This document shows, piece after piece, positions 1 to 5,069 of a stretch of 5,069 nucleotides of DNA. Position 1 is the first letter of the stretch; every line of letters begins with the position of its first letter. The position numbers were made by a program, and so were the translations under genes. The notes beneath the pieces are model-generated. The model saw only the letters and a program-made list of their open reading frames with translations, made no database searches and was not told the DNA's origin. This DNA comes from Micrococcales bacterium (GTDB lineage Bacteria > Actinomycetota > Actinomycetes > Actinomycetales > Dermatophilaceae), in assembly GCA_003132125.1 (NCBI GenBank), contig PKWT01000259.1:3068-8136 (forward strand), written 5' to 3'.

Positions 1-27
1 TCCAACGATCCAGACCAGGAGACGAAC

Positions 28-345
28 ATGACGTACGTGATCGCCCAGCCGTGTGTCGACGTCAAGGACAAGGCCTGTGTCGAGGAATGCCCGGTCGACT
101 GCATCTACGAGGGTGAGCGCACGCTCTACATTCACCCCGATGAGTGCGTCGACTGTGGCGCTTGCGAGCCGGTCTGCCCGGTCGAGGCCATCTTCTACGA
201 GGACGACACCCCCGAGCAGTGGAAGGACTTCTACAAGGCCAACGTCGAGTTCTTCGACGACCTCGGAAGCCCCGGTGGCGCAGCCAAGCTCGGCAAGATC
301 CCCAAGGATCACCCCCTCGTCGCTGCGCTCCCGCCGCAGACCTGA
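28..345 (+). CDS. fdxA: Seven-iron (3Fe-4S/4Fe-4S) ferredoxin, FdxA type
   Basis: A 105-residue soluble cytoplasmic electron carrier. The Cys pattern matches Azotobacter-type ferredoxin I: by spacing, Cys9, Cys17 and Cys50 would hold the 3Fe-4S cluster and Cys21, Cys40, Cys43 and Cys46 the 4Fe-4S cluster, with Cys25 as the extra non-ligand Cys of this family. The second motif reads CVDCGACEPVCP. An acidic middle section and the tail around GGAAKLGKI are typical of actinobacterial members, and the length is normal. The ATG start is supported by AGGAG at 17-21, six bases upstream. In many actinobacteria fdxA is followed directly by the aminotransferase gene dapC; here a long spacer follows instead. 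The redox partner cannot be told from the sequence; supplying electrons to the nearby respiratory genes is only a guess. The family call is very secure. Confidence 0.96.
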   Translation: MTYVIAQPCVDVKDKACVEECPVDCIYEGERTLYIHPDECVDCGACEPVCPVEAIFYEDDTPEQWKDFYKANVEFFDDLGSPGGAAKLGKIPKDHPLVAALPPQT

Positions 346-403
346 CATGGCCAACCACCAATAGTCGTCGACCTCCGCCAAACCAGGCCGAGAAGGCACC
401 TAT

Positions 404-423
404 TGCGCGCCCGAGTGGGCGCA
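404..423 (+). terminator. Hairpin downstream of the ferredoxin gene
   Basis: TGCG and CCC pair with GGG and CGCA around a GAGT loop, giving a 7-bp GC-rich stem with a two-base bulge on the left arm. It starts 58 nt after the ferredoxin stop. No T-run follows, so it is at best a tail-less terminator of the kind proposed for high-GC Gram-positives. Stems of this size also arise by chance at this GC content. Confidence 0.3.
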
Positions 424-734
424 TCACGGATGAACTCGTGGGCCATCAGGCTGGTTACCTTCCTTCGGTGCGTTCACGACCACCGTGTCTTGCGATCGGC
501 TCGGAGCCGCCTCGCCTGACCCCCGTGTCACCTCGTCAGCGCCCCGCAGGACGGGGTCTGGCCCGGAGATGATCTGGTCGTAGGGGCACTCGGGCCGCCG
601 GCGCAGCCCGACCAGTTCTTCGCTCGTCGCGGACCAATCTCAAGCCGACCCGCGTCCTCATCGTGCCAAGCTGCCACCGGCCCGGGCACGACACGTTGAT
701 CCCGGATGGCGGCGCCGTTGCCGCCCGGCGCCAT

Positions 735-766
735 ATGGCTGTCCATGCCTGCAGCCCGACAGCCAT
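735..766. repeat. Perfect 9-bp inverted repeat
   Basis: ATGGCTGTC at 735-743 and GACAGCCAT at 758-766 are exact reverse complements, separated by 14 nt that include CTGCAG. The outer six bases of each arm (ATGGCT / AGCCAT) recur as the arms of a shorter inverted repeat at 1819-1837. It could be a regulator site, part of a structured transcript or chance; roughly one such repeat could be expected by chance in 5 kb of this composition. Confidence 0.4.
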
Positions 767-882
767 CCTCCGACGGGTTGCTGCGGACGCCGAAGACCGC
801 CAGGCGAAATCGCTACCTGCTAAGCACACCGACGGTATGACTGACCCGCGCTCCCCCTGCAGACCGAGATTGCTTGCGATCC

Positions 883-917
883 TATTTTCACGGACCAAAG
901 TGTAATAAACTTTTCAT
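883..917 (+). promoter_or_regulatory. AT-rich promoter-like patch with a candidate operator
   Basis: This is the most AT-rich run in the spacer, 70-100 nt upstream of the hemerythrin-like start. TAATAA at 903-908 could be a -10 element, but no good -35 sits at normal spacing, which would suit an activator-dependent promoter. TTTCAC (886-891) and GTGTAA (900-905) form a 20-bp imperfect inverted repeat around eight bases, matching at five of six arm positions. TTTTCA also occurs as a direct repeat at 885-890 and 911-916. It does not match the FNR/DNR consensus, and I cannot name a regulator. Confidence 0.4.
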
Positions 918-922
918 CCCAC

Positions 923-959
923 CCCGCCACAAAGGGCGGGCAAGAGCGCCACGAGGCGC
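923..959 (+). promoter_or_regulatory. Two tandem hairpins in the leader of the hemerythrin-like gene
   Basis: CCCGCC (923-928) pairs with GGCGGG (935-940) around a 6-nt loop. GCGCC (946-950) then pairs with GGCGC (955-959) around ACGA. They lie between the AT-rich patch and the ribosome site at 976-982, so a transcript from that patch would carry both. They could affect message stability or act as an attenuator. There is no U-run after either stem. Confidence 0.35.
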
Positions 960-986
960 CCACCACGTTCGAGCCGGAGGAGTCCT

Positions 987-1595
987 ATGAGTGCCGCCGT
1001 TGGCGCAACAAGCCCCGCAGATTTCCACACCGCCGCAGCCGTCGAGGCCGTCGAGAATCGTCATCCCTGGCTGGGCGGCGCCGTTGGGGTCCAGGTTGAG
1101 GCGCTTCTGGATGCTGCAGCCCGGGGCAGCCTGCCCGGCACCACCTCCGACGCCCTGGTCCGGTGGTGTGACGCCAAGCTCATCCCGCACGCCCTCGCAG
1201 AGGAGCAAGCCATGTACCCCGGGGCCCATGAGAACCCTCGTGCCCGACTGTTGGTCGAGGCCATGCTTGCCGAGTACCTCGACCTGGTCGCTCTGGTTGA
1301 TGCTGTTCGGAAGGCCACTGGCCCGGTGCGCGCTGGAGCCAACGCCCAGGCTCTGCGGTCACTGTCCGAACCGCACGTTGGCCAGGAGAACGAGCAGGTC
1401 CTGCCTCTGCTGGCTGAGTCCAGCCAGGTCTCTCTGGCGGCCATCCTCGACGGCCTGCATGAGCCTCCCGGCGGCGGTCAGGGCCATAGTGAGTACGCCG
1501 AGGCCGCAGCCGAGTGCGGATGCGGGGGCGAATGCGGCTGTGGTCATCAACACCAGTCCGATCTCGACGCACCGTGGGAGGACTGCGCGCGATGA
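987..1595 (+). CDS. Hemerythrin-like (HHE-type) protein with Cys-rich tail
   Basis: A 202-residue soluble protein resembling actinobacterial hemerythrin-domain proteins, di-iron four-helix bundles linked to oxygen or NO binding and repair. Helix 1 carries His26 (ENRHPWL), helix 2 has His68 followed by Glu72/Glu73 (IPHALAEEQAMYP), and helix 4 has His130 with Glu134/Glu136 (EPHVGQENEQVLP). In helix 3 (LVEAMLAEY) the family's usual His appears as Tyr97. After a Gly-rich linker near 160-166, the tail holds two ECGCG units (176-180, 182-186) followed by HQH, a likely metal-binding extension. GGAGGAG at 976-982 supports the ATG. The stop overlaps the next gene's start, implying an operon and translational coupling. 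The domain call is good; a role in NO or oxygen handling is inferred from family and neighbours. The Tyr could mean altered metal binding or loss of one iron. Confidence 0.82.
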   Translation: MSAAVGATSPADFHTAAAVEAVENRHPWLGGAVGVQVEALLDAAARGSLPGTTSDALVRWCDAKLIPHALAEEQAMYPGAHENPRARLLVEAMLAEYLDLVALVDAVRKATGPVRAGANAQALRSLSEPHVGQENEQVLPLLAESSQVSLAAILDGLHEPPGGGQGHSEYAEAAAECGCGGECGCGHQHQSDLDAPWEDCAR

Positions 1596-1813
1596 CCGCC
1601 TATGGCATCTCCGAGAGTGTGAACGACCCGGCTCTCGAGACACTGCGACGGTGGGAGACAGCAGGCGGGCACTGGCAGGTTTTGTCCCGTAGCCCGTCCG
1701 GACTTGTCGTCGCGCTGCTGCGCTGCGACGGCGGCGAGGAGGCGCACCGTTTCACCAGCCCCGACCCTGCCCTGGCGGCATACATCGGCAACCGCGAGAC
1801 AAACGAGCCATAA
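1592..1813 (+). CDS. 73-residue uncharacterised protein coupled to the hemerythrin-like gene
   Basis: The ATG overlaps the TGA of the preceding gene (ATGA, 1592-1595), so this start is preferred over the longer in-frame extension to 1514, which would lie across the coding sequence of that gene's tail. The product is small, soluble and has no signal peptide or membrane segment. Visible elements are an N-terminal helix (DPALETLRRWETAGG), a strand-like middle (HWQVLSRSPSGLVVALLRC), an acidic CDGGEEAHR motif near 45-53 and a DPALAAYIG segment near 58-66. I recall similar small proteins beside hemerythrin-like genes in actinobacteria but know of no assigned function. A single Cys45 and His52 could contact a metal or partner. 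No ribosome site is needed if translation re-initiates at the overlap. The gene call is good; the function is unknown. Confidence 0.8.
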   Translation: MTAYGISESVNDPALETLRRWETAGGHWQVLSRSPSGLVVALLRCDGGEEAHRFTSPDPALAAYIGNRETNEP

Positions 1814-1818
1814 ACCCC

Positions 1819-1837
1819 ATGGCTAACTGTCAGCCAT
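1819..1837 (+). repeat. Inverted repeat just after the two-gene unit
   Basis: ATGGCT (1819-1824) and AGCCAT (1832-1837) pair around a 7-nt loop, six bases after the upstream stop. The position suits a 3'-end hairpin, but no T-run follows. The arms share their outer sequence with the 735-766 repeat. Confidence 0.3.
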
Positions 1838-2004
1838 CGCGTTCCACGACGCCCAACGGCAAGCTCCTGGACTTCGCCGGGGGCATGCTCACCCAAGAGC
1901 AACTCCAGCACACATCAGAAACCAACTAGGGTGTCGCCGTCATAGCCGACGACGCATCCGAGCTCGCCGCCCCTGTCATTCTGCTCATTCCGCGCGGCGC
2001 TTGA
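1819..2004 (+). pseudogene. Short frame with an internal amber stop
   Basis: Five nt after the previous stop, an ATG opens a 36-residue frame (MANCQPSRS to HTSETN) ending in TAG at 1927-1929. The same frame then continues without interruption for 24 codons (GVAVIADDASELAAPVILLIP) to TGA at 2002-2004. Both halves show G/C-biased third positions and a plausible residue mix, so this may be a small gene broken by one nonsense change, or a decayed remnant. There is no clear ribosome site, and I recognise no family. The first part alone could be a real 36-residue protein. Chance is a serious alternative. Confidence 0.25.
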
Positions 2005-2101
2005 GGCCAGCAGTACTGCACCTCGATCGCCAGCCGGTGCTGCTCACCCCGAGGCTTGGCTCCGATAAGTCCGGTCTCCGCCCCCCCAACTGCGTGGCGT
2101 C

Positions 2102-2107
2102 TAAACT
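2102..2107 (+). promoter_or_regulatory. Candidate -10 element placing transcription start at the ATG
   Basis: TAAACT fits the actinobacterial TANNNT -10 pattern and ends six bases before the ATG of the YwiC-like gene at 2114. Transcription would begin at or next to the A of the ATG. The absence of any Shine-Dalgarno-like sequence there agrees with a leaderless message. No clear -35 is seen, since the bases about 18 nt upstream are a C-run. Confidence 0.4.
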
Positions 2108-2113
2108 CGGGCG

Positions 2114-2947
2114 ATGCCTGATCAAAGTCCTGCGGCGAAACGCCGACTGGGCGCAGAGCAGCAGGTGCGCCGACGGCCGCGTGAGCCAGGCTGGGTGCCG
2201 AATCAACACGGGGCGTGGGCGATGCTCATCGTGCCGTTCGCCGTCGGCGCCCTTGATGCGGGGCCGAGCTGGCGACACCTGCTGCTGCTGTTCGCTTGGC
2301 TGGTTGGGTACTTCGCGTTCTTCGCCGCCGGGCTATGGCTTCGGTCCCGAGGCAAGCGCCGGTACTGGCCACCGGTGCGCACCTATGGGGTCCTTACCGT
2401 CGTGCTCGGGCTGGTCGTGGTCGTGGTTCAGCCCGACGTGCTGCACTGGGCGGTCGTCTTCCTCCCTTTGCTTGCCTTCAGTTTGTGGTGCTCCTGGCGA
2501 CGGGCGGACCGCTCGTTGCTCAACGATGGGGTGACGGTCCTGGCCGCGTGCCTCATGACGGTCGTGGCCGCTGGGTTTGGGGGGCGGCTCGGGGAGCCAG
2601 GGACGCCCGGCCTCGCGGGACTGGCGTGGCTGCCCGGGGCCGATCAGGGGAGAGCCTGGGTGCTGGCCGGGCTGCTGCTTGCGTATTTCGCCGGCACGGT
2701 CCTCTACGTCAAGACGATGATCCGCGACCGTGGACACGTCGGGAGGTACCGGCTCTCGGTGATGTACCACGTCGCCGTATGTGTGCCCGCGTCGGTCGCA
2801 AGCCCGTGGTTGGGGGCGCTTTTTGTTGTACTCGCATTACGGGCGACCGTCGTGCCCAAGCGGTGGCCCGGGCTGACTGCAGCAACGATCGGCGTCGGCG
2901 AGATCGTCGCGAGTCTGACCCTCGCCACGATGCTGTTGCTCGCCTGA
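2114..2947 (+). CDS. YwiC-like integral membrane protein
   Basis: A 277-residue protein with about eight hydrophobic segments, near 36-50, 55-76, 92-108, 111-127, 138-155, 181-199, 217-242 and 252-276. The N-terminal VPNQHGAWAMLIVP motif (28-41) is the hallmark of YwiC-like proteins. Other family-like blocks are SLLNDGVTV (134-142), YVKTMIRDRGH (198-208) and PKRWPG (248-253). The charged 27-residue stretch before the motif is cytoplasmic-looking, not a signal peptide. In Bacillus subtilis ywiC sits in the fnr/nar anaerobic respiration region, and related genes occur near denitrification genes; the biochemical role is unknown. The ATG lacks a ribosome site, and a possible leaderless start is described at 2102-2107. 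GTG at 2165 is an alternative start that keeps the conserved motif. The gene is alone on its strand here, converging on the minus-strand oxidase-like gene. Confidence 0.87.
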   Translation: MPDQSPAAKRRLGAEQQVRRRPREPGWVPNQHGAWAMLIVPFAVGALDAGPSWRHLLLLFAWLVGYFAFFAAGLWLRSRGKRRYWPPVRTYGVLTVVLGLVVVVVQPDVLHWAVVFLPLLAFSLWCSWRRADRSLLNDGVTVLAACLMTVVAAGFGGRLGEPGTPGLAGLAWLPGADQGRAWVLAGLLLAYFAGTVLYVKTMIRDRGHVGRYRLSVMYHVAVCVPASVASPWLGALFVVLALRATVVPKRWPGLTAATIGVGEIVASLTLATMLLLA

Positions 2948-3674
2948 ACGCCGATCAGATAGGCAGCCACTCGCGCCATTTCACGAGGCCGCAGATTGCC
3001 CGGGCCACATCGCTTCTTGTCGCCCTGGTGCTGCCGAGGCTCGCAACTGCTAGGCCAGCCCAAGGCTAGGGCGTGTGCTGCAGCGGCTCAGGACGCCGAC
3101 CACCGGAAGGCCCGCGGCGCGCAGCACGAACAAGGGCAGGAACCCGCGGGCGCATCCGGCCGACCTGCCGAACATCCCGCTGACCAATCGGCTTGTGACA
3201 ATTCGGATGGCCACCGCACGGTAGCTCGTGGGGCGCCCCGAACCGCACCGCTGACCGTTCACTGGCTACCGGGGACGGCAGACGGTCGACAGGACACGAC
3301 CGCACATCAGATGCCGATGATCGGACGAGGCTGCGGCACAGAGGGGGCCGACCAGGTCGATGAAGGGGCCAATGGATTGAGCGCCCAAGGCCGGGCACAG
3401 CCCCTGGATGGCGACCATCGAGCTTACCGGGTTCCCGCAGCCGCTGCCCTGCGTGGCCGTCGATCAACCGAACGGCGAATCGGTAAGGGTTGGCTTCGTG
3501 ATCCGTCTTCCCATGGGAACGGTCGCGAGCGTAGCGGCCAGTATTCTGAATGAGTGTTCTGGGTATCGGCTTGAGCGAAGTGCGGCTGAGGGGTGTCTGA
3601 GCCGAAGGGCGTCGCATCCCGCTACGGGAGGGGGTGCTATCCGGACCCCTACCGGCGACCTGCTCTCTAACGGC
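2948..3674. other. Convergent spacer of 727 nt with no convincing gene
   Basis: This lies between the ends of two converging genes. Open frames of about 185 codons exist on both strands (plus 2996-3553, minus 3617-3066), but their residue make-up (Arg, Gly, Pro, His, Ser rich) and lack of ribosome sites argue against them. One minus-strand frame looks a little more protein-like: it runs from ATG at 3418 to TAG at 3266, then from GTG at 3262 to TAG at 3050, with segments such as IGPFIDLVGPLCAAASS and GFLPLFVLRAAGLPVVGVL. Read as one piece, it would be a gene broken by one stop. I recognise no family and treat it as weak evidence for a decayed gene. Confidence 0.5.
3617..3650 (-). terminator. 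Tandem hairpins downstream of the oxidase-like gene
   Basis: On the minus strand, starting 25 nt after the oxidase-like stop, AGGGGT and ACCCCC-side bases (3645-3650 with 3630-3635) can form a 6-bp stem including one G-U pair and a 9-nt loop. A second stem follows at once: TCCCG and CGGGA around three bases (3617-3629). There is no T-run. Position and GC content suit a tail-less terminator of the minus-strand gene, but function is inferred only from placement. Confidence 0.4.
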
Positions 3675-5069
3675 TCATGCGATCGGCAGCAGCTCGTCCT
3701 TGTCCAGTGTCGACTTCTGGAAGATGCCGAGGGCGCCCTTGAGTCCCAGGGTCATGACGATGTTGAGCAGGAATGCGCCGAAGGCAACCAGCAGCATGGC
3801 GCCACAGATACCTGCGAGCCACATGTACGGCTCGAACTCTCCGTTGTAGTAGATCGTCCTGCGGAGCATGCCGCGCAGTCCGGCCATACCCATGAAGGCA
3901 CCCATGCCGATCCCGCCGAGCAGGTGCAGCCAGAAGTGGACGTTCGCCAGCTTCTGGCTCCACAGCTCGGCCCCGTTGGTCAGGATCGGGAGCAGGAAGT
4001 AGATCGCTGAGTACAGGGTCATGGTCAGGCCGATGAGGATGGCGACGTGCACGTGCGGGCCGACGATCCACTGGGTGTTGTGCAGGATGCGGTTGAGCCC
4101 GGCGTCGGCCTGCAGAATGCCCGCCGGCACGGCGAGGGCGAAGCCCAGGAGCCCGCCGAGCAGGAACTTCAGCGGGTTGGTCATCGTGAGGGGTCGAGCC
4201 GCCCAGAGCGTTGCCAAAGTGATGAAGAAGGCCATGCCTTGGGTGATGAGCTCGAACGCGGTCACCATCTCGCCCGAGGCGATCTTCAGGAACACCGGCT
4301 GCCCCTGGTCGCTGAGCAGGTGGTGCGACCACACCGTCCAGGAGACCACGAGCTCGACCGCCAGCGCGGCACGGGCCCAGTTCTGCATGAACAGGGATCG
4401 CCCGGTGAGGAGCGTGGCCATGAGGTACCAGGTGCCGGCGACGAAGATGAGCACCAGACCGTCGGCGACGAGGTCGAGCCCCCACCAGAACCAGTTCTTG
4501 TACAGCAGCGCGTCAATGGCGCTGTGCCGCAGGCTCACGCCGAAGATCTTGGCCACCATGTAGACGAGGATGAGCACGCCGGTGAACAGGATGACGGCCG
4601 CGTTGAGGGCCACGTCGACGGTTCCACGGGTGATCGCGACGACCGGAAGCGGGACGAGGAAGTCGGAGTCCTTGCTGCGCCGGCGACCACGGAACAGGTT
4701 GAACAGACCGGTGAACCCCAGGGCATCAAGGAGGGTCGCCCCTCTGTCCACCGCCGGAGCACCATTGGGCGTGTAGAGCAGGGTCGCGAAGATGTTGACG
4801 ACGAAGAACAGCGTGCCCACCATGATGAGCGCGATGCCGGTGATGAAGATGGCCCCCGACACCGGGCTGAACTGGCTGAAGTCCGCTGGCAGCGGCCAGT
4901 ACAGCGTGTACAGCGGCGCGTAGTGCGAGATGAAGCCGTCCAGCCAGAAGGTGGCCACGCCGCCGGTGATCAGGCCCCACGTCCAGGTCGCCAGCCGGTA
5001 GCTCCACAACGGCTTCTTGAGCAGGAACGGCACCAGGAACAGGAACGCCCCGAAGACGATCAGGTAGGT
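3675..5069 (-). CDS. Heme-copper oxidase-superfamily subunit I, NO reductase-like (5' part off the window)
   Basis: The C-terminal 464 residues of a polytopic membrane protein with about 11 hydrophobic segments visible. The frame stays open to the window edge, adding a hydrophobic TYLIVFGAFLFL stretch, so GTG at 5033 is internal and the true start lies outside. Numbering from that GTG codon as 1: the His237-His238 pair lies in VWSHHLL; His327 and His329 (GPHVHVA) match the high- and low-spin haem ligands; His318 precedes them. The other low-spin ligand should lie off the window. In WWGLDLVADG, Asp187 and Asp191 align with NorB FeB ligands His207 and Glu211 (Pseudomonas aeruginosa numbering), and Glu261 is near NorB Glu280. 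Spacings agree: 50, 90 and 24 here against 51, 89 and 22. No Tyr is present in the helix before the HH pair or at the HxxxY position, so cross-linked-Tyr oxidase chemistry is unlikely. NO reduction is the best inference; automated labels may say cbb3-type subunit I. Confidence 0.88.
   Translation of the reverse strand, partial: TYLIVFGAFLFLVPFLLKKPLWSYRLATWTWGLITGGVATFWLDGFISHYAPLYTLYWPLPADFSQFSPVSGAIFITGIALIMVGTLFFVVNIFATLLYTPNGAPAVDRGATLLDALGFTGLFNLFRGRRRSKDSDFLVPLPVVAITRGTVDVALNAAVILFTGVLILVYMVAKIFGVSLRHSAIDALLYKNWFWWGLDLVADGLVLIFVAGTWYLMATLLTGRSLFMQNWARAALAVELVVSWTVWSHHLLSDQGQPVFLKIASGEMVTAFELITQGMAFFITLATLWAARPLTMTNPLKFLLGGLLGFALAVPAGILQADAGLNRILHNTQWIVGPHVHVAILIGLTMTLYSAIYFLLPILTNGAELWSQKLANVHFWLHLLGGIGMGAFMGMAGLRGMLRRTIYYNGEFEPYMWLAGICGAMLLVAFGAFLLNIVMTLGLKGALGIFQKSTLDKDELLPIA

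Larger units (their letters stand above)
346..986. other. Spacer of 641 nt with no convincing gene
   Basis: No frame on either strand gives a recognisable protein. The longer open frames (for example minus strand 898-536) are rich in Arg, Ala and Pro and lack a credible ribosome site, as expected for chance frames in GC-rich DNA. The stretch holds several inverted repeats: 404-423, 542-556 (CCCCG, 5-nt loop), 662-690 (CGTGCC/GGCACG), 708-725 (GGCGGC/GCCGCC) and 735-766. The AT-rich patch at 883-917 is the likely control region of the hemerythrin-like gene. A decayed gene or an unannotated small RNA remains possible. Confidence 0.6.

Noticed and set aside
696..709. TTGAT half of an FNR/DNR-type box
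   Set aside because: The second half would need ATCAA but reads GATGG, so the dyad is absent.
489..881. Nine-base direct repeat CTTGCGATC at 489-497 and 873-881
   Set aside because: Too short and too far apart to suggest function without more copies.
536..898. Minus-strand 120-codon open frame in the first spacer
   Set aside because: No ribosome site, no recognisable family and a low-information Arg/Ala composition.
991..1692. Plus-strand 233-codon open frame over the hemerythrin-like gene
   Set aside because: Another frame of a gene with clear family motifs and a strong ribosome site; this one is Pro/Ser/Arg rich.
2296..3069. Plus-strand 257-codon open frame
   Set aside because: Shadow of the YwiC-like gene; very Arg-rich, with no recognisable domain.
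3066..3617. Minus-strand 183-codon frame, and the plus-strand frame at 2996-3553
   Set aside because: They overlap each other on opposite strands, and neither resembles a protein family; long chance frames are common at this GC content.
3667..4485. Minus-strand 272-codon open frame
   Set aside because: It overlaps the oxidase-like gene in another frame and is dominated by Arg, His, Pro and Gly, a typical shadow in GC-rich DNA.
1..5069. tRNA, rRNA, CRISPR array, insertion sequence or attachment site
   Set aside because: I looked for tRNA-like arms, regularly spaced repeats, transposase motifs and flanking terminal repeats and saw none.

Overview
The window is GC-rich throughout, with strong G/C bias at third codon positions. 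Together with an actinobacterial-style seven-iron ferredoxin and a probable leaderless start, this points to a high-GC Gram-positive (actinobacterium). I cannot name the genus from this sequence.

Layout: fdxA-like ferredoxin (28-345, +); a 641-nt spacer with no convincing gene (346-986), ending in an AT-rich promoter-like patch and two small hairpins; a hemerythrin-like protein (987-1595, +) joined by a 4-nt stop/start overlap to a 73-residue uncharacterised protein (1592-1813, +); a 300-nt spacer holding a short frame broken by an amber codon (1819-2004); a YwiC-like membrane protein (2114-2947, +); a 727-nt convergent spacer (2948-3674); and on the minus strand the carboxy-terminal 464 residues of a heme-copper oxidase-superfamily subunit I (3675-5069). 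That last gene continues beyond the right edge.

Common thread: the set suggests handling of nitric oxide and low-oxygen respiration. The minus-strand protein keeps the haem-binding His residues and the His-His pair of the superfamily. It lacks the cross-linked Tyr of true oxidases and has Asp residues where cytochrome c-dependent NO reductase (NorB) has its first FeB-ligand His and its FeB-ligand Glu. It therefore looks like a non-canonical NO-reductase-type enzyme. Hemerythrin-like di-iron proteins and YwiC-like proteins often occur near anaerobic respiration genes (ywiC lies in the fnr/nar region of Bacillus subtilis). The ferredoxin may only be a neighbour.

Most unusual points: the Asp/Asp metal site; a Tyr in place of an expected di-iron His in the hemerythrin-like protein, which also carries a duplicated Cys-Gly tail; and a tightly coupled small protein of unknown function. 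No RNA genes, CRISPR arrays or insertion sequences were recognised.
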